From the NCBI GenBank assembly GCA_013423325.1, contig BLJB01000009.1, forward strand, positions 1 to 64,000: 64,000 nt of DNA. The letters are read 5' to 3'. This DNA is from Usnea hakonensis. Lineage: Eukaryota; Ascomycota; Lecanoromycetes; Lecanorales; Parmeliaceae. Position 1 is the first letter of the stretch; every line of letters begins with the position of its first letter. Position numbers and translations under genes: made by a program. The notes under the pieces were generated by a model, which saw only the letters and a program-made list of their open reading frames with translations, was not told where the DNA came from and did no database searches. Shown piece after piece: positions 44,501 through 55,635 of the stretch.

Positions 44501-45058
44501 CTGGCACCGGAAATTGATAATTGGAAGTTCATCGATCGGGAAGCGTTTGATGGAACGATGACGAACACTTTCACAGGCACCAGCCTCCATCTCTCTTTCA
44601 CGGACTGGTGCATCCCGGTCGATGTTGGCGTAGCAGGTCGCGGACGGCGCGACGCTGAAGCGTATATCATCGAGTCACTCGTTTCGGTGTATGACCATGG
44701 CAAGTGGATCGCTGATCTGGACGTGTTGCAGGCTTTCAATAAAGGATGCAGTCAACCAGATCATGAATATTTTTACAAGTCATTTTGTGACCACAGTTCT
44801 GCGGAAGCCTTAGACCCAAAGCAAAGCTTTCCGCCCATTGTGACACTTAAGAATTGGGATGAGTTTTTGGAGCACCCGAAGAGCCCATCTGTTGCGATGG
44901 CACATAAAAACTGGGACGCAAAAATAGCGCTGGCAGTGCTTGGAGTAAGACGAGGGGATCGTGTTTTCGTAATGGATCGGATCTGCGAAAGTTGTTATCT
45001 GGATATTAGAAATATAGGAGGAGATGAATGCTCCAACAAAGCACTATTTTTGTTGTAG
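41568..45058 (+). CDS. Large uncharacterised fungal protein (1102 aa)
   Basis: Four exons: 41568-41908, 41963-42377, 42452-42585, 42640-45058. Introns of 54, 74 and 54 nt start GTAATC, GTAAGT and GTAAAT, and all joins are in frame. The product is 1102 aa. The N-terminal part contains G-F-V-G-A-D-G-T-S-I-W-A-A-A-T-S-G...A-V-H-L-L-A-C-M-L-A-R-M-W, a block I associate with unnamed large ascomycete proteins. A polar, acidic linker (about residues 500-610) divides it from a second folded half. There is no signal peptide or clear membrane span, and no catalytic motif is recognised. The frame ends with a Cys pair (C-E-S-C) and a stop in a T-run. A Cys-rich extension continues in another frame (see findings). 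It lies between TE relics yet is intact, which implies recent selection or recent arrival. Confidence 0.8.
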
Positions 45059-46341
45059 GTATTGCGAATCGCTGCCTACGAAGCGAGACTACCTCAAGTC
45101 AACTTGTCGTCAGATTCGGAGACCGGATCCAACAAAAGTAATTGAGGAGGAAGCTTGGGACTGGTTTCCTTTCTTTCAACAGGCCCGATCTGCCGGAGCT
45201 AGATAGGGATCTCTATAAATGTACCGGGACTGCACCCAACCCGATGTGACCGGCATGAACTTTTTGATGGGAGGAAAGAATGCTTCTCTGTGTGAGGTAA
45301 TGTTGACAATCCATGGGAAGTACCATTTGAAAGCTCGCAAAGCCAAAGACGCCCAAATGTCGTCGTGGCTCTCAAAAGCTGTTAGACTACTGAGGGTGTC
45401 CAGGTCTTATCTATGAAGTCTCAACCGACCGAATCAAACCAGCACGATGAGGCGTAGTTAGAATAGTGTTGGGACATACGCATCGATGTTCAGGAAAGTG
45501 GTTTGATATCTTGCGTCAGGTGCACGTGTTGCATGTCATACATGGGCCACCGAATTCCATGGATACAATGCGATTCCATAGGGATAATACGTACAAATTT
45601 ACAAGAAACACGGACTGCAGCAAGTCTCGGCGTCATTGAGAAATTTGAAATTAACCAGAGCAAAGGCTCAGAAGGGGTCGCATTCCTTTGCGGATGACAT
45701 ATCAATGTCTCTGAGCCCCGCATTTTGCTGCAGACGCCTTCCTAGCCTTTTGTGAGTCCGTTGTACGAAGACAATCGGAGTAGCTTCTGTTACCTCATTC
45801 TTTAACAGAACCTTCTCAACTTTCTCGAGTCTCCCTCCATGCGATGCCGACCCGCGATATCAGGGGTGTCACACGCTGAGGGCACCACCTAGGAGGCCTT
45901 GTGATGATATATCCCTGAAAGAACAGCAACTCTCGTCAAGACAGCGGCATTGGTGACGAAGCTTGACTACCGTCATTTGATCAAATTACGATTATTGTCA
46001 CGAACACACTGGCAAATTCAAGCCTAGATGGAGAGGTCCTAGAGGATGTCAGCTTACGGAGGATCACACGGTCGTAAACTCATGCTGAGAAAACTCACCG
46101 GCAAAGGGATCAAGGATTCTTTCCATGAAGATCATTTCAAGCTATCTCCTCACAGGATACTCCTACTACTGCTGCCGCCAACAGTCAATGCTCCATCGAT
46201 AAGATACTCAGTGCATGTACATTCCGCTCTATCTGACTCCTTTCACTCTGCACATCTCTTAATCAACATAATTACATACATAATTTCCGCCGAAAAAGAA
46301 AGGCTCAGACGACTTAAGGGTAGTTCACAGCTTCATCCCGT
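45059..46341. other. Gene-poor stretch after the unknown gene
   Basis: The first 150 bases may encode an out-of-frame tail of the preceding gene (to 45206). Beyond that only short frames without domains occur on both strands. A TGTCACAC at about 45868 resembles the LTR-like start at 40998. Confidence 0.4.
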
Positions 46342-46515
46342 TAAACAGATTCACGATAAAGCCGCAATACCCTATGCACCGAATTGATGAGGTGTTGGAC
46401 ACCTTGATCAAGCCAAAAATTTCCGCATTCTTTTGCACGGATGCAGCCAACGGATATTGGGCGATTCTAGTCAAAGACGGACATCAGTACCGGACGGGAT
46501 TTGTCACACCACACC
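46342..46515 (+). pseudogene. Ty3/gypsy reverse transcriptase fragment
   Basis: One plus-strand frame reads I-K-P-Q-Y-P-M-H-R-I-D-E-V-L-D-T-L, then F-F-C-T-D-A-A-N-G-Y-W-A-I-L and Y-R-T-G-F-V-T-P-H. This is the reverse-transcriptase segment from the Y-P-x-x-R-I-D-E-x-L block to motif A with its catalytic Asp (T-D-A-A-N-G-Y-W). Only about 58 residues survive, and flanking sequence does not continue the domain. Confidence 0.75.
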
Positions 46516-48224
46516 TCCGTCAGAATCCACTGCCGTAATTCCAGCTCCGTCTTCCGCAATACCACCGTCAGAATCCCGCATACTCGGAATCGTCGTTCCA
46601 TACAGGAAGCCACATCACTAATCTCCATGCTGACCAGGTAGGATCCCCAAGCACCCATACTATTCATGTATAACAGCTTGGATTTCTCCCGAGGAATCAT
46701 TAGCGAAAGCACCGGATCCAGCACCGTATTCCGGAAGCGATTTCCAGCAAATTGGCAGTTTCTGACATGGCAACTACGGCATAGGAAGCAATTTCTATCA
46801 TTGGAATTCCATTAGTATTGCTACGAGATATGGATTGGTACTCATCTTTTCTTCACTTGCATTGCTTCGAGGCACAGCGAGGGCGCTGTCTTTTTCTTCT
46901 TTTACTGGCATTTGTTATGGATCAGGATTGGTAATCCGGTCATCGCTACTACCATGGCAATGGCCAATCCGGTCATTACTGCCGCACTAGTGCGATCACT
47001 TAAATAGTGAGTATTAGGTAAACAATCCATCTTTCTTACCATTCACTACTTGCACCATAGCAATTCACTATTCTACCATATCAATGGTAGCAACACGGTC
47101 AGTACATCTATCTAAGGATGGGACAGGGACTCAAGGGAGCTTGTGCGACATACGCACAATTCACCGATTTGGTCTTCGGACCAAGGTTGAAGAGGGTCAG
47201 GCTCTAAACATAGCAACGGAATGTTACGGTGACGCTTTCGATCAAACGATGCGTATGGAAATCTTTGGCGTCATCAAGGAGGTAGCCTCAATCACCATTG
47301 AAATCAAGTCTAAACCGGCCAAGCGTCCGTCCTCGGAACGCACTTGAAAAAGCATGAAAAGGTAAGTAGCTAGTTACTATTCTGGAGCCGATTTTAATTC
47401 GTTGCGGGATCCTCAAGTCTTTTGGATAATTGAGCACAAGATTCCGGCTGCGGGGAAGGCAAAGGGGTGCGGTCGGCCAAAACCATTGGTTCAATCCTAT
47501 TGCTATACTGGTCAAATACGCAGGGAAACGGGAGCAGCAAGCAGAAAAGCACTCACTACCGGGATTCTGCAAGGGGGTTTTTGAGCGTCAGAAACGAGAC
47601 AAATGTTACTTCATATTATTATTCGAGATACGAAAGAGCGCTCAACCGTTGCTCATTGTACGAACGTTTTAAAAGAAGTGGGTGAGTGCGATAGAGGAAG
47701 GGGAGGGGACAGCAGAACAAGAAGATAAAGCAGAGGACAAAAGGAAGGAGAGAGAATCCAACCTGAGCGAGCTAGCTCGAGGATAGAGAATCGGAAGACG
47801 ATGATGAGTTGAACACGAAGGATGACATGATCAATAGGCCAAAGCTACAAAGCATATCTTCATCAAGTGAGCTCCAATCTAGGCTGTTGCCAGCGCAGAG
47901 AGATGGAAACATTGGGATTGTGCCGATTAGCCTGGTGCGAGTAGTCAACAGCTTACTCAAATTGGGGAGAAGGAATTTGACCTTGGAGACTCAACGAGTA
48001 AGACTTTGACGCAAAGAATTTCCGCATACAATCGGCATGGATTGGAAGGAGTTTGACAGCAACTTGGCGTATCAAGGAGCTTGCACGATGTACGCCGCAG
48101 GAGATTCGTCGTCAATATATAAAGCATTATATTTTCAGCTTGAGTCATGCAATCAAGACTTGGTTGCGAAGTAGGCCGACAAACGTTACGTATCAATGTT
48201 CTCGGGAATAAGTCATTCCGTGCT
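46516..48224. other. TE-debris region, no intact gene
   Basis: An 87-codon plus frame starting M-V-A-T-R-S (47084-47347) is open but unrecognised. Positions 46930-47000 contain two AATCCGGTCAT copies and a GCACTAGTGC palindrome. Nothing else could be supported. The far end is the 3' flank of the M28 peptidase gene, whose long frame runs through its last intron into this region. Confidence 0.4.
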
Positions 48225-50737
48225 TCATTCGAGGGATTTCGTAGCAGCGTTAATGTTTCCCTCGATGATACGGCTCCATCGCTATGAGGATACCATGTCA
48301 GCACCACTTTCACACGACTTTGTAGAATAATACTCACCTCAACGCCTTCCCTATCCCCACTGTCCACACATTCCACCAACCCCGGAAATGTCGCTCCAGC
48401 GTACCCGGTCCAGACACCTGGCGCAAAGACAACATGTTTGAACCAGTTTCTGCCATCCAATCCCTTTTCATACAAAAATTTTCTTTCCAGATATTGATAA
48501 CCTTGATTAACCTTCCTAACCTCAGAATACAGCTGTGCCTTACGCCACCATCTCCACCACGGCACACCTTCGCTGATTTTGGAGGCAAGTGCAGCACTGC
48601 GAGCATCGAAGGCGATGGTCGCGGTATGTAGTCGGGATATGGCGTTTTCGAGGAGAGTGAAGGAGGGTAAGGAGCGGATGGACTCATGTGATGAGGAGGC
48701 CGTGAGGTTCCTGACAGAGTGGAGATAGGTGTCCAACCCAACAGCATAATCCGTAGCATTAAAGCCAATAACTGGCATTTCAACCAACGCCGCTGCAAAG
48801 ACTGCCCACACTCTTGTCATAGCGGCGTGGTATGTCCAGTCAGGATCAGCAAACTTGTTCATCCAGGCAAAACTGTCATAGTTGCTATGGTAATGGTAGA
48901 CCGGATCTCCAGGTCCGGTCCCGAATCCTAAATCCACAGAAGGGATACCGGCAAAGTCTTGAAAGGCTGTGAAATCGCTCCCCGATCCCATGGTGCGGAT
49001 GTGTCCGTCCCACAAGTCGCGGACTGTTTGGCCAGAAATAGTTTGATTAGGTGATTGCACAAGTGATGTAGCCTCGTAAAGCGCCTTGTTCAAGAGTGGC
49101 GCGGCGGCTGCGTAAAATTTGGATCCTCTGACAGCGATGTCGACATTCAGGTAAGCAATAGCTGCTTTGGATAGCCAAGGTATGTACTCTTCAACCCACT
49201 CAGTGGAGCCAATAAGACCATATTCTTCGCCATCCCAGCTTGCGAAAACGATGGTTCGAAGCGGTTTCCAGCCTTTACTGAGAGCCACACCAAAGCTGCG
49301 TATTACTTCGTTCAAGGCTGCGGAACCACTATTCGGATCACCTGCACCGCCTGCAATCCACGCATCGCGATGATTCCCCAATACAACCACCTCATCTTGA
49401 AGCGTGCCGTTAATAATGCCTATCACGTTCCAGAGTGGATTCGTGACATACTCCTGTTCATTTAGGAGATTCAAGACTAAATTTGAAGGTGACGGGCCAA
49501 TATTGTATTCTACCCCCTTGTATCCTAGGCCACCTCCTTGCCAGAACCTATTGAAATCCTCGGCTTTTGGTCCGTGTCCGTTCAATGCCCTGAGTATCGG
49601 CAAAGCGTCCTTGTAAGAGATTGGCACGGAGGGTATAGCAGGAATAGCATGATGGGGATCCTGCCTCGGGACACCAGGTTTCGAAGGGTATCCTGGCGTC
49701 GTAGGATCCCCAGGCGCTATACCTTAGATGTGTCAGCCCTGCAATTCTCAAAAGGCTTTGTTCAGCATACTTAAGAACTGCGCACTCCCCCTTTCCACAC
49801 TACTCGGCTCTCTCGCCGGCCCATTCGGATACGTCTTATACCCATTCGCCTCGGTAATCTCTCCATCCTCTTGCGGATCCGTATAAAGAACAACACCCAC
49901 CATTCCTAATTCTTGCGCCCTTTTGACTTTGAGGCCACGGAAGATGCGGCCATATTTGGCGATTGCAATATTACCTTCCAAACTGACATCTGCCTGTTGC
50001 AACTCCTCGAAGTCCTTGTACGTTCCAAAGTTGACATAGACGTAGCGTGCAGTAACGTTTCCACTCGCCGAGTATCCATGGAACGTAGGGACGCGGTTTT
50101 CGAGTCCAGTCGTCGGATCTTCGGACAAAATATCTTCTTCCATGCTGCACTCGTACTTGACCCTGTAGCCTTTCTTCTGGTTTCCCTTGTATATACTCTC
50201 CTCCGCTGATCCTCTTCCTTCATCCTCAGCAACCGCGACATCGGCCTCACCAAATTTCTCAAGTAATGCCAAACGATGTCCTAACGGATAATTGATGTAG
50301 GTATCGTAAGCCACGATTCCACTTTCCACGCCAAATTCCTCCCATTTATCCCTGGTCCATTCCGCTTGGCTCAGGTTCTTTCCCGCCAAATGTGGTCCTG
50401 CGGTGTAATACTGCTGCCACTCCCTTGCCTTTTCCGGCTTAGGCGTGTCCAGTAGCACCTCTGTCAATTCCTTATATGATAATCCCTTGGTCTCGTATGG
50501 TGAATACCATGGCAAGTATGAGTCATGGTGTCTGGGCGACCATTCACTCTCGGTGTTGTTACCCGGGAGGTATCTCGCAGGCACCAAGAAGAGAATGAGG
50601 ACGACAAGAAGGGTGGTACCAAGGGCGACGGTGCAAAAGCGGCGGATGGTGCTGTGGGAGTAGCGGGGACGGGACGGGGCGACGATTACGGTGGTGATGA
50701 GGGGGGTATGCTCAGTGGGGTTCCTGTTGAGCGGCAT
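48225..50737 (-). CDS. Glutamate carboxypeptidase II-like M28B metallopeptidase (transferrin-receptor family)
   Basis: Three exons: 49771-50737, intron 49723-49770; 48338-49722, intron 48282-48337 (GTGAGT, GCTGAC, CATAG); 48225-48281. 802 aa. A basic cytosolic N-terminus and one membrane span (residues about 35-57, TVALGTTLLVVLILFLV) indicate a type II membrane protein. A PA domain follows (about 225-300), then the M28 catalytic domain. Expected zinc ligands and catalytic residues are visible: H in GNHRDAW (about 440), D in GAGDPNSG (about 451), E-E in WDGEEYG (about 488-489), D in YLNVDI (about 517) and H in YHYHSNYD (about 601). A TFR-like dimerisation domain completes it. Yeast relatives (Vps70, Tre1) act in vacuolar or endosomal sorting. 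The role here is inferred from these. The short last exon replaces a long read-through. Confidence 0.92.
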
Positions 50738-51307
50738 TTTTATATTTGCGGGGTATTGGAGTGTGTCGAGGCGTCAGTCGGGACGTGAATATTAATCCTG
50801 CTATACTATTTGGCGGGGTAGAGGATTACGATTGGAGCTAGAGATGAACGTGTGATAAATACATAAAATATACATTATTAATTATGCATGTTTACCCTTG
50901 GTGCCACCAATGCATAAATCTTGGCGCAATAAGTCTGATATCGAAGGGAGGCTCGGGAGGGTGATGGTACATGCTGGCAAAACCTGGGCGCCAAAGAAAA
51001 TGAGACGTATATTAAAGAAAAGACATCTCCCACTTTTCACCGACATGACGAAACTCAAGACTGTGTAAAATTAGCTTGTTGACAGAAATAGAAGACCTGG
51101 AGCTCTGCTCAGATACGGCTTCACAGGGGCAGATCGTGAACCGTGGGATCACATAGTGATCAAGATGCGGCAGAGTATGGGTCCAGTACCCACACTGTGA
51201 GATATGAGGGGAATGATGTTCGTTCTGCTACCTTATATGATAGAGTCGAGTCCCACCGCATATAAAACACTCCACCGCAATGCTGTCAAACTAACCTTGA
51301 ACCCTTC
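50738..51307. other. Intergenic, promoter of the M28 peptidase gene
   Basis: 570 bases lie between the M28 start codon and the stop of the next minus-strand gene. No further feature is recognised. Confidence 0.5.
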
Positions 51308-52386
51308 TCACTTCCTCTGGTTTCTCATCCCCAAAATTTGCACCATCCTGATAAATATGTTCAAGAAATCCAGTTCCAAACTAATACTCTCATTGACCAC
51401 ATCCTTCTTCACCATGCCAGCATTAGCCATCCTCGCGTGATGCAGGATCTTCTGCGTGTCGTAAAGCGTAAAGCCTCCAAATACAGCCAACCCACCATAT
51501 AGCCACATCCTCTCAGTCCACATCAGTGTCCTGGCCGCGGTAACGGGTAGAACAAGGGGAGCAAGGCCCGAGACAGCCACAATAGCGACACCGGCGAGCA
51601 AAGGTCCGCCGAGGTAGAGGTATTTTTCTTGTTTGGCAGTCGCGCCGACAAATGCAATGGAACCCATCATAGCAACAGTGTAGAGACCGGCCCGAGCGAG
51701 GATTGCGGGTTGCATGAACATGAGAGGGGAGAGGATGGCGGCTTGGCACAAATTGAAGCCCCCCCAAAGGGCGTATTTTTGGACATAGCTTTTCATTGCT
51801 ATTAGCTTGACATCCTAGGAAATCAAGATATCAAGCGGAAGGACGAGGAAACATACTTATCAGGACTCGTAGCGAATGTTCCGTACATAGTCCCTACACT
51901 CGCCACCAATCCCACCCCCATAACGACCCAAGGATTCGTCGTCATAAGTCTGTAAGACCACCCACTACGGTGTAAGGCATTCGCAGCCACACCAATAATC
52001 CCAACCCCTAAGCCGGTATGCATAAATGTTTCATTGAGATACGACCGCTCATAAGGCGGCATACCACCATCTTCTCTCGTCTCGCGGTTGAACATGAAAT
52101 TCGTGGCGACAATCGTACCGCCGACGATGGCGGCGCCATAAAGTAGCCTTTGCGCCATGTTACCCGCATCTGGCCGCGCGATCTGGCCACCAGGCTGCAT
52201 GTAAGTGCGACGGAAGGGTTGCTGGAAGGCATCCCGAGACTTTACAAGAGCTGTCAGAGGTGTGGTGGATTTGAAGGTCGATGTCCTGGGCGCACTGTGG
52301 AATGCACGGCTTGTGGTTTGAGTAGCTTTAGGGAGTTGCTTAATGCATGTGTTGATGGCCATCGGCCGACGAAGGACAAAGGCCAT
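51308..52386 (-). CDS. Mitochondrial BAX inhibitor-1 family protein (GHITM/TMBIM5-like)
   Basis: Two exons: 51857-52386 and 51308-51788, intron 51789-51856 (GTATGT...AAAAG), 336 aa. The first 65 residues are rich in Arg, Ser and Thr and nearly free of acids, as expected for a mitochondrial presequence (MAFVLRRPMAINTCIKQLPK...). The rest is the BAX-inhibitor membrane domain with about seven spans. Recognisable blocks are E-T-F-M-H-T-G-L-G-V, Y-V-Q-K-Y-A-L-W-G-G-F-N, L-Y-G-G-L-A-V-F-G-G-F-T-L-Y-D-T-Q and a final S-L-E-L-D-F-L-N-I-F-I-R. Animal GHITM/TMBIM5 resides in the inner membrane, shapes cristae and moves cations. A similar role is inference. The acceptor was chosen because an earlier AG breaks the frame. 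Confidence 0.9.
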
Positions 52387-52731
52387 GATTACTGACGTGC
52401 AGGTGCTCGTAAATAAACTGTGAAGTTCAAGGACGAGGGGTGGATTTGGGAAGCGTAAATCGCGGTTTTAAGATTGCCACTAGTGTATCAATACATTTAG
52501 CGTGAACGGCGTGGCAAATTTGACGCGATTTGTATATGCATCATCCTACTTTACAAGCAAGACTAGAGACATTCGGTGTTGACATGGCCAGATCTCCACT
52601 AGATTTAAAGATCTCGTAAAATCATCATCATACGCTCACAGATAGCAAAGCAAGCTTATAGGCTGTAAATGCAAATAAATAGCTCGACATGTAGTCAGAT
52701 ATCCAGGCTCTCCAAAGGCCTGCAACAACTG
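52387..52731. other. Intergenic
   Basis: 345 bases between the start of the BAX-inhibitor gene and the stop of the F-box/LRR gene, presumably the promoter of the former. No motif is assigned. Confidence 0.5.
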
Positions 52732-55635
52732 TCATTGGACTTTACCCCTCCCTCTAGCCACAGTCTCGAACTTTACTCTCTGTGTAAATTTCTCCATGCT
52801 ACCGCTCTCGAGCCACTTGGTGAGATTCTTGCACTGACTGACATCGAATGCTTCAAGCTTATGGCAACCGTCAACAATAGCCTCGACGCCGACCCCAGTA
52901 ACTCGGACACAACCTCGAACAGATAGGCCACGTAACTCAAGAAGGTGGAGACCGATACTGCGTAGTGACGAGTCAGAAACCGCACTGCCGCAGAATGATA
53001 GGTTGAGCTTCCTCAGTTGCTGACAGCCAAGGGCTAAAACCTCCGTAGCCGTATCAGATAGAGCGCAGCAAAACGACTGTGACAGTGGTCAATAGAGTCC
53101 CTGGCACATCGATGCTCTGCTTACTAAGTCAAGATCCTTTAGACCTTTAGCTGCATTCGTCAGATACACGATAGCGTTATCCGTCAGATAGGTACAATCA
53201 GCAAGACAGAGCTTTGTCAATCTCGTGAATTGAAATTGGCCCCAGTGCTGGAACCCTTGATCAGTAATGGTAGTGCATCGAGTCAAATCGATTGACTCAA
53301 GCCGTGAAGCAGCATGATAAGCCATGTGGGCCATGGATCGATCCGTGACATGTTTGCAATAGGACAAGGTGAGAATTCTAAGCTTCGGGCATCCGAACAC
53401 AGTTCCAGGAGGAGGTTGATTGGGAGGTATGGGCGCACCCACTGATCTCGCGGCGGCATGGCGTCCGTGCGCATTGTTCTGTGGATTGCCTTGGACCACC
53501 CAGCCAACAACTCTTTGAAGTAGGTTGTCGCTAACCTTACGGCAGTTGCTCAGATCCACCTCCTCAAGGCTTTTGGCTTTATTCGCCATTTCTAAAACTG
53601 CCTGAGCTGTGATATCCCATACACTCTTCATCTTCCACGTTGTGACATTGGCGCCGCATGTATTCGAAAGAGCTGCAAATCCTTCGTCACTGATATGAAA
53701 GCAATTACTGATATCAATGACTCGAGGTCTTGTACCAACGAAGGGGCATATACGGCTGACCAGAACATCATCCGTGACTTTGCGATTGTAAGGGGTGAGA
53801 TTGAGTTCTCGTAGGAGTTCGGGAGTTTCTTTGAGTAGCTTCGACCAATGCAAAGAGATCAGACGAAGACGCATGAGATCGTGGAGCTCATAATATCCGA
53901 AAATGGAGATCAGCACACTATCCGGAAGTATACCCTGGCTGAACTCGCTCGGTCTACGTTGCAGGGTATTTGGTCGCTTAGGCTTTGTGCGCGTGCCTGG
54001 CGGTGACGTGGCATGCTTAAGCTTCTTGGCAGGCGTTGATACAATGTGGGGTGGTGAATTTCTCCGATCGACGTTTTCTTTACCTCCACCTTCCTCATCC
54101 TCTGTCAATGGAGGCGCCAGTGAGCTGCGACGAGACCTGGAAAAAGACTTGTCGAGATCCACGTTCATGAATGGATCAGGGTCAGCAGGTTCTATTATTG
54201 GGCGATCCTCGATTCGGTTAGGCTTGTGGGCTGTCTCGAAATTTGTATGTGTGAATGTCACTTTCGGAACAGATTTTTTCCTCGCTCCTTTGATTTTGGT
54301 CCGTTCAGCAATAGCAAGCTGTGCGATAGGAGGCGTCGAGTCTTCCGCGTCAGTCATGATAACGTCACCGTCGGAACCAGACTTGAGCCGTTGTCTTGCA
54401 GTTTTTTCGACCTGCTGTCTCACAGCTGGAGGGCACCTCAACCAGAAGTTCGATAAGACCTCACCAGTGATCATCAGACACTCAACCGACGAGACCGAAC
54501 GTACTGTTGCAGTTCGCCGTGGCGCTAGCGACAAGCTGACTACTTCTCCAAAATATTGACCTTGCTTGAGGCGGGCCTTGACCTGAGTTCCGCGCTTGAG
54601 ATTTCGACCAGCACCATTAGCCAATGTGCGTAGATTTTGTCCAGGCGCCTTCTCGTCAATAACTTCTACATCGCCTCTAACTATGAAGAATACCTCGCGA
54701 CCTTGCGAATCCTGCTGAATGATGTCCGTAAATGGCGGGTATGTGCGTGGCTGCGCATTCAAACCTAGGAAATGTAGCATATCGGGTGGCAGTTCAGAGA
54801 AAAGTGGCAGTTCTTTGAGAAGTTGTCGAACGTTCACGAGGCCATCGCCAAGCGCGCTCGAAACAGTCGTATCAGCCAGGCTTGGTGATGGAGATTTCCG
54901 CTTCTTGTTCGTCTGTATCCCATTCTGTCGTCTGTCATCAGCTTCTGCCATGATAATATCGCCGTCTTCGCCATCCCGTGCTCTTTTCTCTCCTCGTCCC
55001 AGGGTAGCTGGTGGTTCTGATTGAGAGGATGCCAGCTTCTCCTGCTTCTTTCGCTTCAGTATGGATAACCTCTCTGAAGCCTCGTCCCTGATTGCTCGCT
55101 CAACCTCGGGGAACCTGGGAAGTTCTTTGGTAAGATCCTCTTTCTTTAGTACTACAAGCAGACATTTGGTACGTGCAACGATTGTGGCCGTTCGAGGGAT
55201 TGACATCAGGATTCCAATCTCTCCGAAGAAAGCCCCAGGCTTTAGCTCCGCGTATGTACTTTCCCCATCTCTTGAAGTGACCGCTACCGCACCACGTACC
55301 AACCAGTACATAGCCTTCGCATCCTCTCCTTCTGTCAAAATGTAGTCATGAGGCGCGTGAGATTGAGGCCGTAGATGTTTCCCAATGGCGGCAAGAAACG
55401 CATCGGGAGCGGAAAGAAAGAGGGGAAATGCTCGTATACGGTCGTACATATCGAGTGGTATGCCATGGATAGTCGATGCAGTGAGAGGAGATGGTCGAAT
55501 TGGCCTTGCTGGATTGGTCTCCGAATTGAAAGTCCTGATCAATGACAAGGCATCGGGGACTGGAGCCGCGCTTGCCTTGGTGGCAAATGTTGGGGGTCCG
55601 GCCCTGTGACGCCGCATTTCGGATTCAATGACCAA
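52732..55635 (-). CDS. Two cyclic-nucleotide-binding domains plus F-box and leucine-rich repeats
   Basis: Two exons: 53125-55635 and 52732-53076, intron 53077-53124 (GTAAGC, TTGAC, CACAG), 951 aa. Domain order: cNMP-binding domain 1 (about 70-185) with F-F-G-E139...P-R148-T-A, and cNMP-binding domain 2 (about 275-400) with Y-F-G-E364...R374-T-A. Then a basic/polar linker, an F-box (about 567-612, L-P-D-S-V-L-I-S-I-F...W-S-K-L-L), and AMN1-like LRRs to the C-terminus (L-S-x-C-x-x-V-T-D-x-S repeats). The phosphate-binding Glu and Arg are kept in both cNMP domains. F-box proteins recruit substrates to SCF ubiquitin ligases, so a nucleotide-regulated SCF adaptor is the natural inference. The second exon is required to finish the LRR domain. 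ATGs at 55635 and 55617 are both possible starts. Confidence 0.9.
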
